Source of the DNA: an uncultured Alphaproteobacteria bacterium
GTDB taxonomy: Bacteria; Pseudomonadota; Alphaproteobacteria; HIMB59; GCA-002718135
Assembly: GCA_902612825.1 (NCBI GenBank)
Contig: CACMET010000004.1
Coordinates: 43,580-107,579, forward strand
Length of the DNA stretch: 64,000 nt
Reading direction: 5' to 3'
This document shows positions 18,988 to 28,816 of this stretch, piece after piece (the stretch's first letter is position 1; each line of letters begins with the position of its first letter). Under the pieces are notes generated by a model that saw only the letters and a program-made list of their open reading frames with translations, was not told the origin of the DNA and made no database searches. The position numbers were made by a program, and so were the translations under genes.

Positions 18988-21900
18988 AGAAAGTTTCTAA
19001 GTTTTTACATACCTGATCAACATTTAATTTTGTAAATACAAGAGGTGGTTTTATTTTAATAACATTGTCATGAGGTCCATCAGTGCTCAATAAAATACCT
19101 TGATTTCTCATATAATTAATAAGCAGTTTAGCTAATTTTTTATTTGGTTTAGACACATTACTATTCTGAATAATATCTATTCCTAAAAAAAGCCCCCTAC
19201 CTCTAACTTCACTAATATATTTTTTATATTTAAGTTGGATTTTTTTTAATTCTTTTAAAAAATAATTACCAACTAACAAAGCATTTTTTTGTAATTTATT
19301 ATTATCAATAGTCTCTAATACTGCTTTACCGATAGCACAGGAAACAGGATTACCACCGAATGAGTTAAAATATTCCATCCCGTTATTAAAAGTTGAAGCA
19401 ATTTTTTCTGTAGTTATAACAGCAGCTATAGGGTGACCATTGCCCATAGGTTTGCCCAAGGTTACTATATCAGGAACGACATCATGCTCTTCAAATGACC
19501 AAAAATGTTTTCCAACGCGACCAAAACCAGTTTGTACCTCGTCAACAATACATAATGCATTGTTTCTTCTAATTTCTGAAAATATTTCTTTTAAATAATT
19601 TTTTGGAAGAATTACTTGACCACCGCAACCAAGTATACTTTCAGTAAAAAAACATGCAATATTGGTTTCTTTAATTTTATTTCTAATTACCGTTTTAGCT
19701 TCATCTATATATTTTTGAATCCAATTTGAATTTTGATATCTCCACTTACCTCTTAAGGGATCAGGCATGTCTAATACATGAACATAATCTTTTTTACCCA
19801 AACCACCCTTACTATTAAATTTATATGGACTTAGATCAATTAAGGCATTGGTATGCCCATGATAAGCATTGTCCATCACAAAGACATCTTTTGCACTAGT
19901 ATAAGTTTGGGCTATTCTATAAGCTAAATCATTAGCTTCAGATCCTGTACATACGAAAAATATCTTATTTAATTTCTTTGGAAACTTACTCAAAAGTAAT
20001 TCACTATAATCGTTAATTGTATCGTATAGATATCTCGTATTAGTATTAAGTTTTAAATTTTGCTGAGTCATAGCTTCATGGACATAGGAATTTGAATGTC
20101 CAACATGGGAAATATTATTTACACAATCTAAGTATCTCCTGCCATATCTATCAAAAAAATACTGATCTTTAGCTTCAAGCATATGAAGAGGTTTCTTGTA
20201 AGAAATTGATAAATTATCAGAAATATTTTTTCTTCTTTTCTTTAAAGTATCTTTAAAATTATTATTATTAGAATAAAAAGATTTTGGAATTCGTAGAATT
20301 AAATTTGGATCAGGTGAAATTTTATTCCAAATATTGAATAAAAATTCTTCACCTACTCCTGGAAAATTCTTATCATGTCCTAATAAATCTAAAATAATTT
20401 GAAAATGTAAATGTGGTAACCATTTTCCATTTTCATTAGAATTACCAATTTTACCAATCCATTCACCTTTCTTAATTTTTTTTCCAATTTTTAGTTTTTG
20501 AAACATTATTTTAGATAAATGACCGTATAGAGTATAAAATTTATATTTTTTAAAACTATGTTCTAAAACTAGAGTCGGGCCATAGTCATATTTAAAATTA
20601 TTATTTTTTAAAATTATAATTTTACCATCTATTGGAGCAAATAAATCTGTCCCCTGATCAATAAAAATATCAATTCCTAAGTGAATATTACGTCTTTCAT
20701 TCGTATTTAATTCAGAAATAAAGTTAGGTCCCTTATAAACTTTTCTTTTTTCATTGTATAAACCTATACCTATACGAGAATTATCTTCTTTAAATATTTT
20801 ATTAACTCTTTTCTTAAGCGAACTATTATCTGGGTTACCTTTTAATAAGGGTGAATCAGAACTTAATTTTAAGATAGATTTATTTTTATCAAGTAAATTA
20901 AATTTAAAAATATTACCAAAGTTGAATTTATTTATATAATTTATAATTTCTTTATGATGGTGAATAATATCAAAGCCGCATATTTCGCGAACAATATATA
21001 TTAAAAAATTTATAGGAATTTTGTCTAATTTTTCTAATAAAGACCATGCATCTTTCTCACTAATGCTTAAATATTGATTTGATGGATATTTAATTCTTTG
21101 TTTTTTTGCCATTACAACAGTAATCATAAGTCTTGACTTACATAGTGATATTAATGAATTAATTTCATCCTCATTAATAGAAAATTGTTTATTGTACTCT
21201 ATTATTATATTTTTAAGTGTAAGATAAATATTATCATTGTTCATTAATGCATATGAAAGGCATATAGCTAAATCATTTATTGTTGGAGAATAAATAGAAT
21301 CTCCATAATCTAGTAAACCACAAACATAGTTTTCTTTAATAACAATATTATAATTATTTGGATCTGAATGAGTTATTGAATATCTTAATTTATTTAAATT
21401 ATTTTTTACAAATTTTTCATATTCTGAAAAACATTTTAATAAAATTATTTTTTTTGAACCAGTAAAAATATTAATGTCTTTTTTAATCCATTTTATATTT
21501 GATGGATCCCAAATAAAATTTCTATGGGCATCTATATCGTTAAATGCTTTCAACTTAGTTGATACTTTTCCAAGTAACTTACCTAAAGAATTCTCAATTT
21601 TATTGTTACTTTTTGTATCTCCATACATGCGCCCTTCAATATAAGATAAGACCCTAACAAAGCATTCTCTATTTTTTTTGTCTAAATATTTTACAATCTT
21701 TGTATGGTGTATTTTTGGTATAAAAGATTTAAGACTAAGATCACTTCGTAAATAATTAATTAATCTATCTTGGTATTTTAATATATTTATTTTTTCTGAT
21801 GGGTTTGAAATTTTTAATACATATTTTTTTTTATTATTTATGAATATAATAAAATTTATATCTCTTTCACTATCAAGTTGTTTAATTTTGAGTAATTTAT

Positions 21901-22003
21901 TTCTTAAAAAAGAAAAATTAATCTTTAACCATTTAATTAAATGTTTATTATCAATAATAGGTGGATCAACATCAAAAACTGACATAAAAGGTGTATAATT
22001 CAT
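18974..22003 (-). CDS. Trifunctional fusion: APH-like kinase + M23 metallopeptidase-like + class III aminotransferase (phospholyase-like)
   Basis: ITHSDPNNYNIVI...GLLDYGDS (APH); HLGIDIFIDQGTDLFAPIDG...PHLHFQI (M23); GHSNSYVHEA, CTGSEANDLAYRIA, DEVQTGFGRVG (Aminotran_3); start alternatives 22024/22003/21985. Confidence 0.92.
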   Translation of the reverse strand: MNYTPFMSVFDVDPPIIDNKHLIKWLKINFSFLRNKLLKIKQLDSERDINFIIFINNKKKYVLKISNPSEKINILKYQDRLINYLRSDLSLKSFIPKIHHTKIVKYLDKKNRECFVRVLSYIEGRMYGDTKSNNKIENSLGKLLGKVSTKLKAFNDIDAHRNFIWDPSNIKWIKKDINIFTGSKKIILLKCFSEYEKFVKNNLNKLRYSITHSDPNNYNIVIKENYVCGLLDYGDSIYSPTINDLAICLSYALMNNDNIYLTLKNIIIEYNKQFSINEDEINSLISLCKSRLMITVVMAKKQRIKYPSNQYLSISEKDAWSLLEKLDKIPINFLIYIVREICGFDIIHHHKEIINYINKFNFGNIFKFNLLDKNKSILKLSSDSPLLKGNPDNSSLKKRVNKIFKEDNSRIGIGLYNEKRKVYKGPNFISELNTNERRNIHLGIDIFIDQGTDLFAPIDGKIIILKNNNFKYDYGPTLVLEHSFKKYKFYTLYGHLSKIMFQKLKIGKKIKKGEWIGKIGNSNENGKWLPHLHFQIILDLLGHDKNFPGVGEEFLFNIWNKISPDPNLILRIPKSFYSNNNNFKDTLKKRRKNISDNLSISYKKPLHMLEAKDQYFFDRYGRRYLDCVNNISHVGHSNSYVHEAMTQQNLKLNTNTRYLYDTINDYSELLLSKFPKKLNKIFFVCTGSEANDLAYRIAQTYTSAKDVFVMDNAYHGHTNALIDLSPYKFNSKGGLGKKDYVHVLDMPDPLRGKWRYQNSNWIQKYIDEAKTVIRNKIKETNIACFFTESILGCGGQVILPKNYLKEIFSEIRRNNALCIVDEVQTGFGRVGKHFWSFEEHDVVPDIVTLGKPMGNGHPIAAVITTEKIASTFNNGMEYFNSFGGNPVSCAIGKAVLETIDNNKLQKNALLVGNYFLKELKKIQLKYKKYISEVRGRGLFLGIDIIQNSNVSKPNKKLAKLLINYMRNQGILLSTDGPHDNVIKIKPPLVFTKLNVDQVCKNLETFFKKL

Positions 22004-22004
22004 A

Positions 22005-22892
22005 ATGCTGAAATCTAAAAACATTTTTGTTTGTATTGGGGCAATTCATCACGATTATTTATTAAATCTTAAAAAAAATATTATTAATTTTAGATCTAAT
22101 CAAATTACACAAAAAAGCAGAATTGGTGGAGTGGCGTACAATATTGCAGAATTGCTTTCGAATTTTGTAGATGTAAACTTTTATAGTTTAGCTATCAATG
22201 AAGAGATTAGAAAAAAAATCTCAAAAAAAATCTATGTTCATCAAGTGAATAAAGATTATGCAGATAGATACTATTTAGCTTTATCAGATAAAAATAATAA
22301 ATTTTTATTAGGATTAGCTAACACAGATGAATATGAAAATAATAAATTTTTAAAAATACCAAACATCAAGAATAAAAATATAATATTTGATCTAAATTTT
22401 TCTAAAACCTATTTGGAAAAATCAATAAATAAACTATCAAAAAAAAATAAAATTATAGTGTGCGCAACATCAGTGCATAAAGTTATTAAAATTAAAAGGA
22501 TTATAAATAAAGTTGATTTTATATTCTTAAATAAAGCAGAGTTACTTAAACTTACAAATTCTTCAAATATAATATTAGGTGTAAAAAAAATATTAAAACA
22601 AAATAAAAAAATAAAAATAATTACTACTAATTCAAAAAATAATGTAATCTTTGGAAGTAATGAATTTATAAAAAAAATAAAACCCCCATCAATCAAAGTA
22701 GTAAACGAAAATGGAGCTGGAGACGCACTAGCAGCTATGATGCTGTATTTGTTCAGTATAAATGAGAAAATGAATTATATTTTGAAAACTTCTGTAGCAT
22801 GCGGGTCTTATTATGCTAGTGGTAAAAGTCTAAAAACTAAGAGTGATTTTTTAAAAATTAAAAATCTTTCTAAGAGAGTAATTGTACAATAG
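22005..22892 (+). CDS. psuK: PfkB-family kinase, probable pseudouridine kinase
   Basis: NENGAGDALAAMML PfkB signature; followed by psuG. Confidence 0.88.
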   Translation: MLKSKNIFVCIGAIHHDYLLNLKKNIINFRSNQITQKSRIGGVAYNIAELLSNFVDVNFYSLAINEEIRKKISKKIYVHQVNKDYADRYYLALSDKNNKFLLGLANTDEYENNKFLKIPNIKNKNIIFDLNFSKTYLEKSINKLSKKNKIIVCATSVHKVIKIKRIINKVDFIFLNKAELLKLTNSSNIILGVKKILKQNKKIKIITTNSKNNVIFGSNEFIKKIKPPSIKVVNENGAGDALAAMMLYLFSINEKMNYILKTSVACGSYYASGKSLKTKSDFLKIKNLSKRVIVQ

Positions 22893-22893
22893 T

Positions 22894-23802
22894 ATGCATG
22901 AAATATTTGATATAAGTAAAAAAGTTCAAGAAGCAATAAATAGAAAAAAACCAATAGTAGCTTTAGAAAGTACATTGATTAGTCATGGATTGCCCTATCC
23001 AGAAAATATTAAAGTCGCAAATGAGTCTATAAAGGCTGTTGAAGATAACGGTGCAATTGCTGCAACAATAGGAATAATTAGAGGTAAGGTTAAAATAGGA
23101 TTATCGGATGAAGATATTCAAATATTAGCAAAAGAGAAAAATGTACAAAAAGTTTCAAGCCACAATATAAATTTATCAATATTTAATAAAGAAAATGCTG
23201 CTACAACAGTAGCAAGTACAATTTCTATAGCTTCTAAATTTCAAATAAGATTTTTTGCAACAGGAGGAATTGGTGGTGTGCATCTAAATGTTGAAAATAC
23301 CAATGATGTATCTGCAGATCTATATGCACTTTCTGAGAATTCAAATTTTGTAATCTGTAGTGGTGCTAAATCTATATTAGATTTAAGTAAAACGAATGAA
23401 CTTCTTGAAACTTTAGGAATTACAAGAATTGGTTATCAAACAAATTATATGCCTGGTTTTTGGTATGAAGAAACAGAAAATAAAGTCGATAATAAATTTG
23501 ATGAAATTCATGAAATTTCTTCTTTTTTAAAACTCAATGAAAATATGGAAAATAAAAAATCAATTCTCATATTTAATAAAGTTCCATTAGAAAAAGCACT
23601 TAATAAAAATGACGTAGAAAAATGGATAAATAATGCAACAATAAAAGCTGATAGAAATAATATTAGTGGAAAAGAATTAACCCCGTTTCTTATAAAAGAA
23701 ATTAACGAACAATCAAAAAATGAAACTCTAAATGCTAATGTATCTTTAATAATTAATAATGCGAATTTAGCTGGAAAGATTGCAAAGAGTTTTTATAGTT
23801 AA
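22894..23802 (+). CDS. psuG: Pseudouridine-5'-phosphate glycosidase
   Basis: PIVALESTLISHGLPYPEN, FATGGIGGVH, VICSGAKSILDLSKTNELLETLG; track ORF starts at a TTG at 22882. Confidence 0.95.
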   Translation: MHEIFDISKKVQEAINRKKPIVALESTLISHGLPYPENIKVANESIKAVEDNGAIAATIGIIRGKVKIGLSDEDIQILAKEKNVQKVSSHNINLSIFNKENAATTVASTISIASKFQIRFFATGGIGGVHLNVENTNDVSADLYALSENSNFVICSGAKSILDLSKTNELLETLGITRIGYQTNYMPGFWYEETENKVDNKFDEIHEISSFLKLNENMENKKSILIFNKVPLEKALNKNDVEKWINNATIKADRNNISGKELTPFLIKEINEQSKNETLNANVSLIINNANLAGKIAKSFYS

Positions 23803-24743
23803 GGTAATAGCGATAATTTAGCTTTAAGTAATTGAAAAAATTTTTCATCATTAGCTTCATTCATCACAAAACAATTTACTGGTCTTTTAGTAACACCTAG
23901 CCAATCAACAACAGTCTCCCCTCTTGTTAATTCAGAATTTTCTTCAACTGTGACATTAACTTCTTTTCCACTAAAAATTGATGGATCTAACAAATATGCA
24001 ATAACACATGGGTCATGCAAAGGAGTTTCCTCAGTTTCGTACAATTCTTTATGAAATATTGTATAAAATTCCATTAGTTCTCCAAAAAACTTAGAACTTT
24101 TATTTTTATTTTCATTCATTGATTTGATAATTTTTGAATTTACATTTACCTGATGAGTAACATCTAAACCCATCATTGTTAGAGGAATGCCTGCTTCTAA
24201 AACAATATTAGCCGCATGTGGATCCACATAAATATTAAATTCAGCTGATGGTGTAGTATTCCCTAAGCACATAGCAGCTCCACCCATAAAAACTATTTCT
24301 TTTATATTTTCTTTAATAGACGGATCTTTTTTTAAACTTAAGGCAATATTTGTAAGAGGTCCTGTTGGACATAAATAAATTTGCTCTGTTGAAGATTTAC
24401 AAGTTTCTACTATAAAATCAACTGCATGTTTTTCTTGATGTTTATAGTTTGTATCTATTATTATAGGGTCACCTTTTTTATCTAATCCAGTTTTTCCATG
24501 AACATATTCAGCTGTAAATAATTCATAATAAATAGGTTTATTTGCACCAGAGTAAACTTTGATATCCGTTCTTTCAATTAACGTACAAACTTTAAGAGCA
24601 TTATTTACTGTATTATTTAAACCACTATTTCCACCGACACAAGTGATACCCAGTATGTCAATCTCTTTAGAAGAAGCAGCTAACATTATTGCTACAGCAT
24701 CATCATGACCTGGATCACAATCTAAAATTATTTTTTTAGTCAT
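23799..24743 (-). CDS. Inosine-uridine preferring nucleoside hydrolase
   Basis: KKIILDCDPGHDDAVAIMLAASS, GGNSGLNNTVNNALKV, AEFNIYVDPHAANIV; start trimmed to internal Met (MTKKIILDC). Confidence 0.93.
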   Translation of the reverse strand: MTKKIILDCDPGHDDAVAIMLAASSKEIDILGITCVGGNSGLNNTVNNALKVCTLIERTDIKVYSGANKPIYYELFTAEYVHGKTGLDKKGDPIIIDTNYKHQEKHAVDFIVETCKSSTEQIYLCPTGPLTNIALSLKKDPSIKENIKEIVFMGGAAMCLGNTTPSAEFNIYVDPHAANIVLEAGIPLTMMGLDVTHQVNVNSKIIKSMNENKNKSSKFFGELMEFYTIFHKELYETEETPLHDPCVIAYLLDPSIFSGKEVNVTVEENSELTRGETVVDWLGVTKRPVNCFVMNEANDEKFFQLLKAKLSLLP

Positions 24744-25599
24744 TAATAAAACTTTTAAGAGGTATTGAAGATCTTTGTAACCAATTCCATTCAGGATATT
24801 CGTTGTTATTATCAATTACATGAATTGTGTAAGCATGTCTTGATTTTAAACTTGTGTTCTCACATGAATAATGAGGAAGTCTACCATGTAATAAAACAAG
24901 TGATCCTTTTTTTACTTCTACAAAAGTATCAGTTTCAGGAAATGGCTCATCATTTAGATCTATCATTTGCATTTTACCATCTACTTTTTTAAAAAGTTTT
25001 CTTAATGGGCCTTTATGACCTCCGCTTGCAACTTGTAAACATCCGTTTGTTTTATTTGCATCTTCTAATGCAAACCAGAAACCGATAGTACTTTCTGGCT
25101 CAGTATATAAAAAAGTAGAATCTTGATGGCAAACTACTTCACCACCTATTTTAGGTTGTTTAAAAATATACATAGACTGAAGTAATTTTGGTTTTGAGAA
25201 ACCAAGTGATAAAGCAATATCTTGAAGTTTTTGTTTATGAGAAAATTTATAAAAAACTTTATCTAAGTCGTGCAACGCATGACCGATTTTATTTACAATA
25301 AAATGTTTATTTTCTTCTATGTTATCATCATTTAAATTAGCTTTTTCTTCAAAGAAGAAACGAATTTTATCTCCTGATTCTAAAAAATAATTATCATCAT
25401 TATGAGCTTGATTGACTGTATCAAAAATAGATTTTTGATTATTAAAATTATTATGTTCGATAAGATATGATGACCGTTCCATTAATTCATCACATTCTTT
25501 ATCTGTGTTAAAATTTTCTATAACCAAATATCCATTATCATTCCAAAATTTAATCATTTCATCGTTTAAGGGTAGATCGTTTGTTGAAAAATATTTCAT
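24736..25599 (-). CDS. Phytanoyl-CoA dioxygenase (PhyH) family protein
   Basis: CHQDSTFLYTEPESTIGFWFALEDANKTNGCLQVASGGHKGP, LLHGRLPHYSCENTS. Confidence 0.9.
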   Translation of the reverse strand: MKYFSTNDLPLNDEMIKFWNDNGYLVIENFNTDKECDELMERSSYLIEHNNFNNQKSIFDTVNQAHNDDNYFLESGDKIRFFFEEKANLNDDNIEENKHFIVNKIGHALHDLDKVFYKFSHKQKLQDIALSLGFSKPKLLQSMYIFKQPKIGGEVVCHQDSTFLYTEPESTIGFWFALEDANKTNGCLQVASGGHKGPLRKLFKKVDGKMQMIDLNDEPFPETDTFVEVKKGSLVLLHGRLPHYSCENTSLKSRHAYTIHVIDNNNEYPEWNWLQRSSIPLKSFIND

Positions 25600-25832
25600 T
25601 ATATTCCTATTAATTTTGTCAAGAATGGTAAACCAACTTTAATAAGATTTAATAACTGTGGTATCAAGAATTTTCCAGTTGTTGCAAGGAAGAAGATTAT
25701 ACCTCCAATTATGACTATCAGAATTAAATTTCTATAAAAGTTACCATAATTATTATATTGTGATTTGGCTCTTGATCTCAAAATAAATAGTATAATTACT
25801 ATAACAATTAAAACTATTAACAATCGGATCAT
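25599..25832 (-). CDS. Small membrane protein, unknown function
   Basis: 77 aa, two TM segments, stop/start abutting PhyH gene. Confidence 0.6.
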   Translation of the reverse strand: MIRLLIVLIVIVIILFILRSRAKSQYNNYGNFYRNLILIVIIGGIIFFLATTGKFLIPQLLNLIKVGLPFLTKLIGI

Positions 25833-25900
25833 ATATTTTCTATATTTAGTAAAAATTAATTTGCAATACTAATTATATCTTAATAAATAGTTTTTAGTAG

Positions 25901-26284
25901 ATGATCAGATTAAGCATATTATTTTTATCAATTTTTTCTTTAATTTATGGAATTTATTTTTTAATTTTTCCATATAGTTTTGTGAATTTAACTGTTGCTG
26001 AAAATACCAATATAGCGTGGCTAAGAAATCTTGGTGGAGCTATAACAGGTCTTTTATTTATTGGTCTTTTATTGATCTACTTAAATACAAAGGGCTCAAT
26101 CAGATTACTTAATGTTATTATTATTACATCCATAATACAGACCTCAACTTTGATATATTCAAGAATAGAAAATGAATTTTCCGCAAATAATTTGATAATT
26201 ATTGATATAACTATTTATGCCGCAATAATTGTTACTATTTATTTATTATTCATTTCGATTAGATTTAAAAAACTATTTATTTAA
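25901..26284 (+). CDS. Small membrane protein (about 4 TM), unknown function
   Basis: 127 aa hydrophobic ORF with GIYFLIFP...WLRNLGGAITGLLF. Confidence 0.65.
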   Translation: MIRLSILFLSIFSLIYGIYFLIFPYSFVNLTVAENTNIAWLRNLGGAITGLLFIGLLLIYLNTKGSIRLLNVIIITSIIQTSTLIYSRIENEFSANNLIIIDITIYAAIIVTIYLLFISIRFKKLFI

Positions 26285-26870
26285 ATTTAAAAAAAATTCT
26301 AAGTAATAAAAAAATAATTAAAAGTAAAAAAATTAAAATTAATTCAAATGATAAAATATTACTAAGTTGAAATTCTTTAATTTCAATAAGATCAGAAAAT
26401 TGATTACCAATAAATGAAAAAAGAAGAAAATAAGGAGTAAAACCAATAAAAGATGAAATTATAAATTTAGTTTTAGAAATATTCAATGTTGATAAAAATA
26501 AATTTTGAACAAATAATGGCACCCCAAAGATAAGTCGTAATAAAACTAAGTATTCAAAAGATGATTTTTTAATAATTTTATTTAGTTTATCACTAAATTT
26601 TTCAATTTGTTTATTAAAATATTTTTTAAATAAATTTTTAAAAAAAAGAAAAAAACATAAACTACCTAAAACAATAGTTGTTATATTAATTATAAAACCT
26701 GTAATAAATCCGAAAAAGAAACTTGATGCAAGTATAATTATTAAACTACCAGGTAGAGAAAATGTAAAAAATAAAAATGAAAATAAAAAATATAAAATTA
26801 AAGATAATTCTAAATTATTTTTGATTAATAAATCAAATTGAATTAAAAAATTAAAAATAACATCAATCAT
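26277..26870 (-). CDS. TVP38/TMEM64 (DedA-like) membrane protein
   Basis: FTFSLPGSLIIILASSFFFGFITGFIIN, LLRLIFGVPLFVQNLFLSTLNI. Confidence 0.82.
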   Translation of the reverse strand: MIDVIFNFLIQFDLLIKNNLELSLILYFLFSFLFFTFSLPGSLIIILASSFFFGFITGFIINITTIVLGSLCFFLFFKNLFKKYFNKQIEKFSDKLNKIIKKSSFEYLVLLRLIFGVPLFVQNLFLSTLNISKTKFIISSFIGFTPYFLLFSFIGNQFSDLIEIKEFQLSNILSFELILIFLLLIIFLLLRIFFKFK

Positions 26871-27631
26871 TTAATAATTTTAAAACCTTTGAAAAAAATA
26901 AATGATGTAATAATCAATGTTAATAAAATAAAAAATATTATAAAGATGTTTTCAACTAAATTAAATGAAAATTCATCATTAAATGAATTCCTAAAAAAGC
27001 TTACAACATAATAGTAAGGATTATATAAAAGTATAGCCTTCAAATTATCAGGAAGATAATTTATTGAAAAAAAGGTTCCTGATAAAAAATTAATAGGCGC
27101 AACAAAAAAGCTTGAGAATGTACTTTGTGAATCCCAAGAATTAAAAATTATTCCTACGAAACATCCTAAACATGAGAAAAATATTATAACTAAAAATAGA
27201 TAGTAAAAAAAATAAAAAAAATTATAAATTTCAATATCTATCAAAAAAGTAAATATAAAAAAATTAAACAATGCTAAAATAATTCCAATAATAAGAGATG
27301 TGAATATTAAAGATATTAATATTTCAATCCTATAGATAGGTGCCATTAACCAATCGTCTAAAGAACCAATTTGTTTCATATGAATTAAAGTAGCAGACGA
27401 ATTATCATAGCTTTCCTGTGCAACGATTATAATGATTAATCCAGGAGCAATAAATTCAACAAAAGAACCTGAATCCATAGAAAGTGAGTAATAATTTTCT
27501 ACTGTTATAAAAACTAATATAAATAAAAGATTTGTAGTTAAAGGAGCTAATAAAGAATAATGATACTCTTGTAGAAATTCTTTAATTCTAAATGCGATTA
27601 TTGAATAAATCGCACTAAAATTTAACATCAA
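26867..27631 (-). CDS. ABC-2 type transporter permease
   Basis: FVEFIAPGLIIIIVAQESYDNSSATLI, PINFLSGTFFSINYLPD. Confidence 0.85.
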   Translation of the reverse strand: MMLNFSAIYSIIAFRIKEFLQEYHYSLLAPLTTNLLFILVFITVENYYSLSMDSGSFVEFIAPGLIIIIVAQESYDNSSATLIHMKQIGSLDDWLMAPIYRIEILISLIFTSLIIGIILALFNFFIFTFLIDIEIYNFFYFFYYLFLVIIFFSCLGCFVGIIFNSWDSQSTFSSFFVAPINFLSGTFFSINYLPDNLKAILLYNPYYYVVSFFRNSFNDEFSFNLVENIFIIFFILLTLIITSFIFFKGFKIIK

Positions 27632-27637
27632 TTAAGA

Positions 27638-28816
27638 TTACTTAGAAAAGTATTTTTGAACAAGGTCCACCCAAAAATTTACACCAATAGGTAATAAATT
27701 GTCATTAAAATCATACTTTGTTGTATGTAGATGAGCGCTATGTTCTGCATCTCCTTGACCAAGATAAAGATAGGAACCAGGTTTTTTTTCTAACAAATAT
27801 GAAAAATCTTCTCCTCCCATTGAAGGGTCAATATCAGTAATAACTTTATCATCACCGACTAAATCTTTAGCTACATTTGCAGCAAATTTTGTTTCTTCTT
27901 TAGAATTGATAGTAGGTGGATATTTATTTACTAAATCAAACTCAATTTTTATCTCTGCACCATGTGCATCTGCTATACCTTTACATAATTCATTTAATCT
28001 TTTCTCTATATATGCTCGTGTTTCTCTTCGGAAAGTCCTAATAGTCCCACCCATTTTAACTTGATCATCAATTACATTATACGCTGTACCAGCATTAATT
28101 TTTGTAATACTTATAAGAGCCTTATCAACAGGATCTGTGGATCTACTTATAATTGTTTGAACAGCAGAAATAACTTGAGCAGAAATTACTACAGGATCAA
28201 TTGCCAGATGAGGTGATGCAGCATGACCACCCTTTCCTTTTACAGTAATATCAAACTCATCAACTGCTGCCATCATTGGCCCACTATTTACACCAAACGT
28301 TCCTAAGGGTAACTCAGGCCAATTATGAAGTGCATAAACTTCATCAATTTTAAAATCATCAAACATACCATCTTGAATCATTTTTTCTCCTCCAGCAAAA
28401 CCTTCTTCTCCTGGTTGAAAAATGAAATATACTCTTCCATTAAAATTATTATTTTCACTTAGATATTTTGCTGCCCCAAGAAGCATTGTGGTGTGACCAT
28501 CGTGACCACAACCATGCATCATACCTTTATTTTGTGATTTATGATTAAATTCATTTTGTTCTGGCATAGGAAGAGCGTCAAAATCTGCTCTTAAACCAAT
28601 TGTCTTATCATTAGTAACTTCATTACCATCTACCCAAGCAACAACACCTGTATTAGCGTAACCATCTTTAAATTTAATATTAAATTCACTTAACTTATTT
28701 TTGATATATTTTGATGTTTCAAATTCTTGAAGGCCTATCTCAGGAATTTTATGTAGATCCTGACGCCATTCCGTCATCTGATCTTGCATTTGATTTATGC
28801 TGTTTAAAATTGGCAT
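27638..28816 (-). CDS. M20-family amidohydrolase (hippurate hydrolase-like)
   Basis: DLHKIPEIGLQEFETS, GLRADFDALPM, MHGCGHDGHTTMLLGAAKYL, SMGGEDFSYLLEKKPG. Confidence 0.95.
   Translation of the reverse strand: MPILNSINQMQDQMTEWRQDLHKIPEIGLQEFETSKYIKNKLSEFNIKFKDGYANTGVVAWVDGNEVTNDKTIGLRADFDALPMPEQNEFNHKSQNKGMMHGCGHDGHTTMLLGAAKYLSENNNFNGRVYFIFQPGEEGFAGGEKMIQDGMFDDFKIDEVYALHNWPELPLGTFGVNSGPMMAAVDEFDITVKGKGGHAASPHLAIDPVVISAQVISAVQTIISRSTDPVDKALISITKINAGTAYNVIDDQVKMGGTIRTFRRETRAYIEKRLNELCKGIADAHGAEIKIEFDLVNKYPPTINSKEETKFAANVAKDLVGDDKVITDIDPSMGGEDFSYLLEKKPGSYLYLGQGDAEHSAHLHTTKYDFNDNLLPIGVNFWVDLVQKYFSK

Noticed and set aside
20754-20939. 61-aa plus-strand ORF
   Set aside because: Antisense within the trifunctional fusion gene.
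22409-22696. 95-aa minus-strand hydrophobic ORF
   Set aside because: Antisense of psuK; hydrophobicity is the mirror of Lys/Asn-rich codons.
24765-24992. 75-aa plus-strand ORF
   Set aside because: Antisense inside the PhyH gene.
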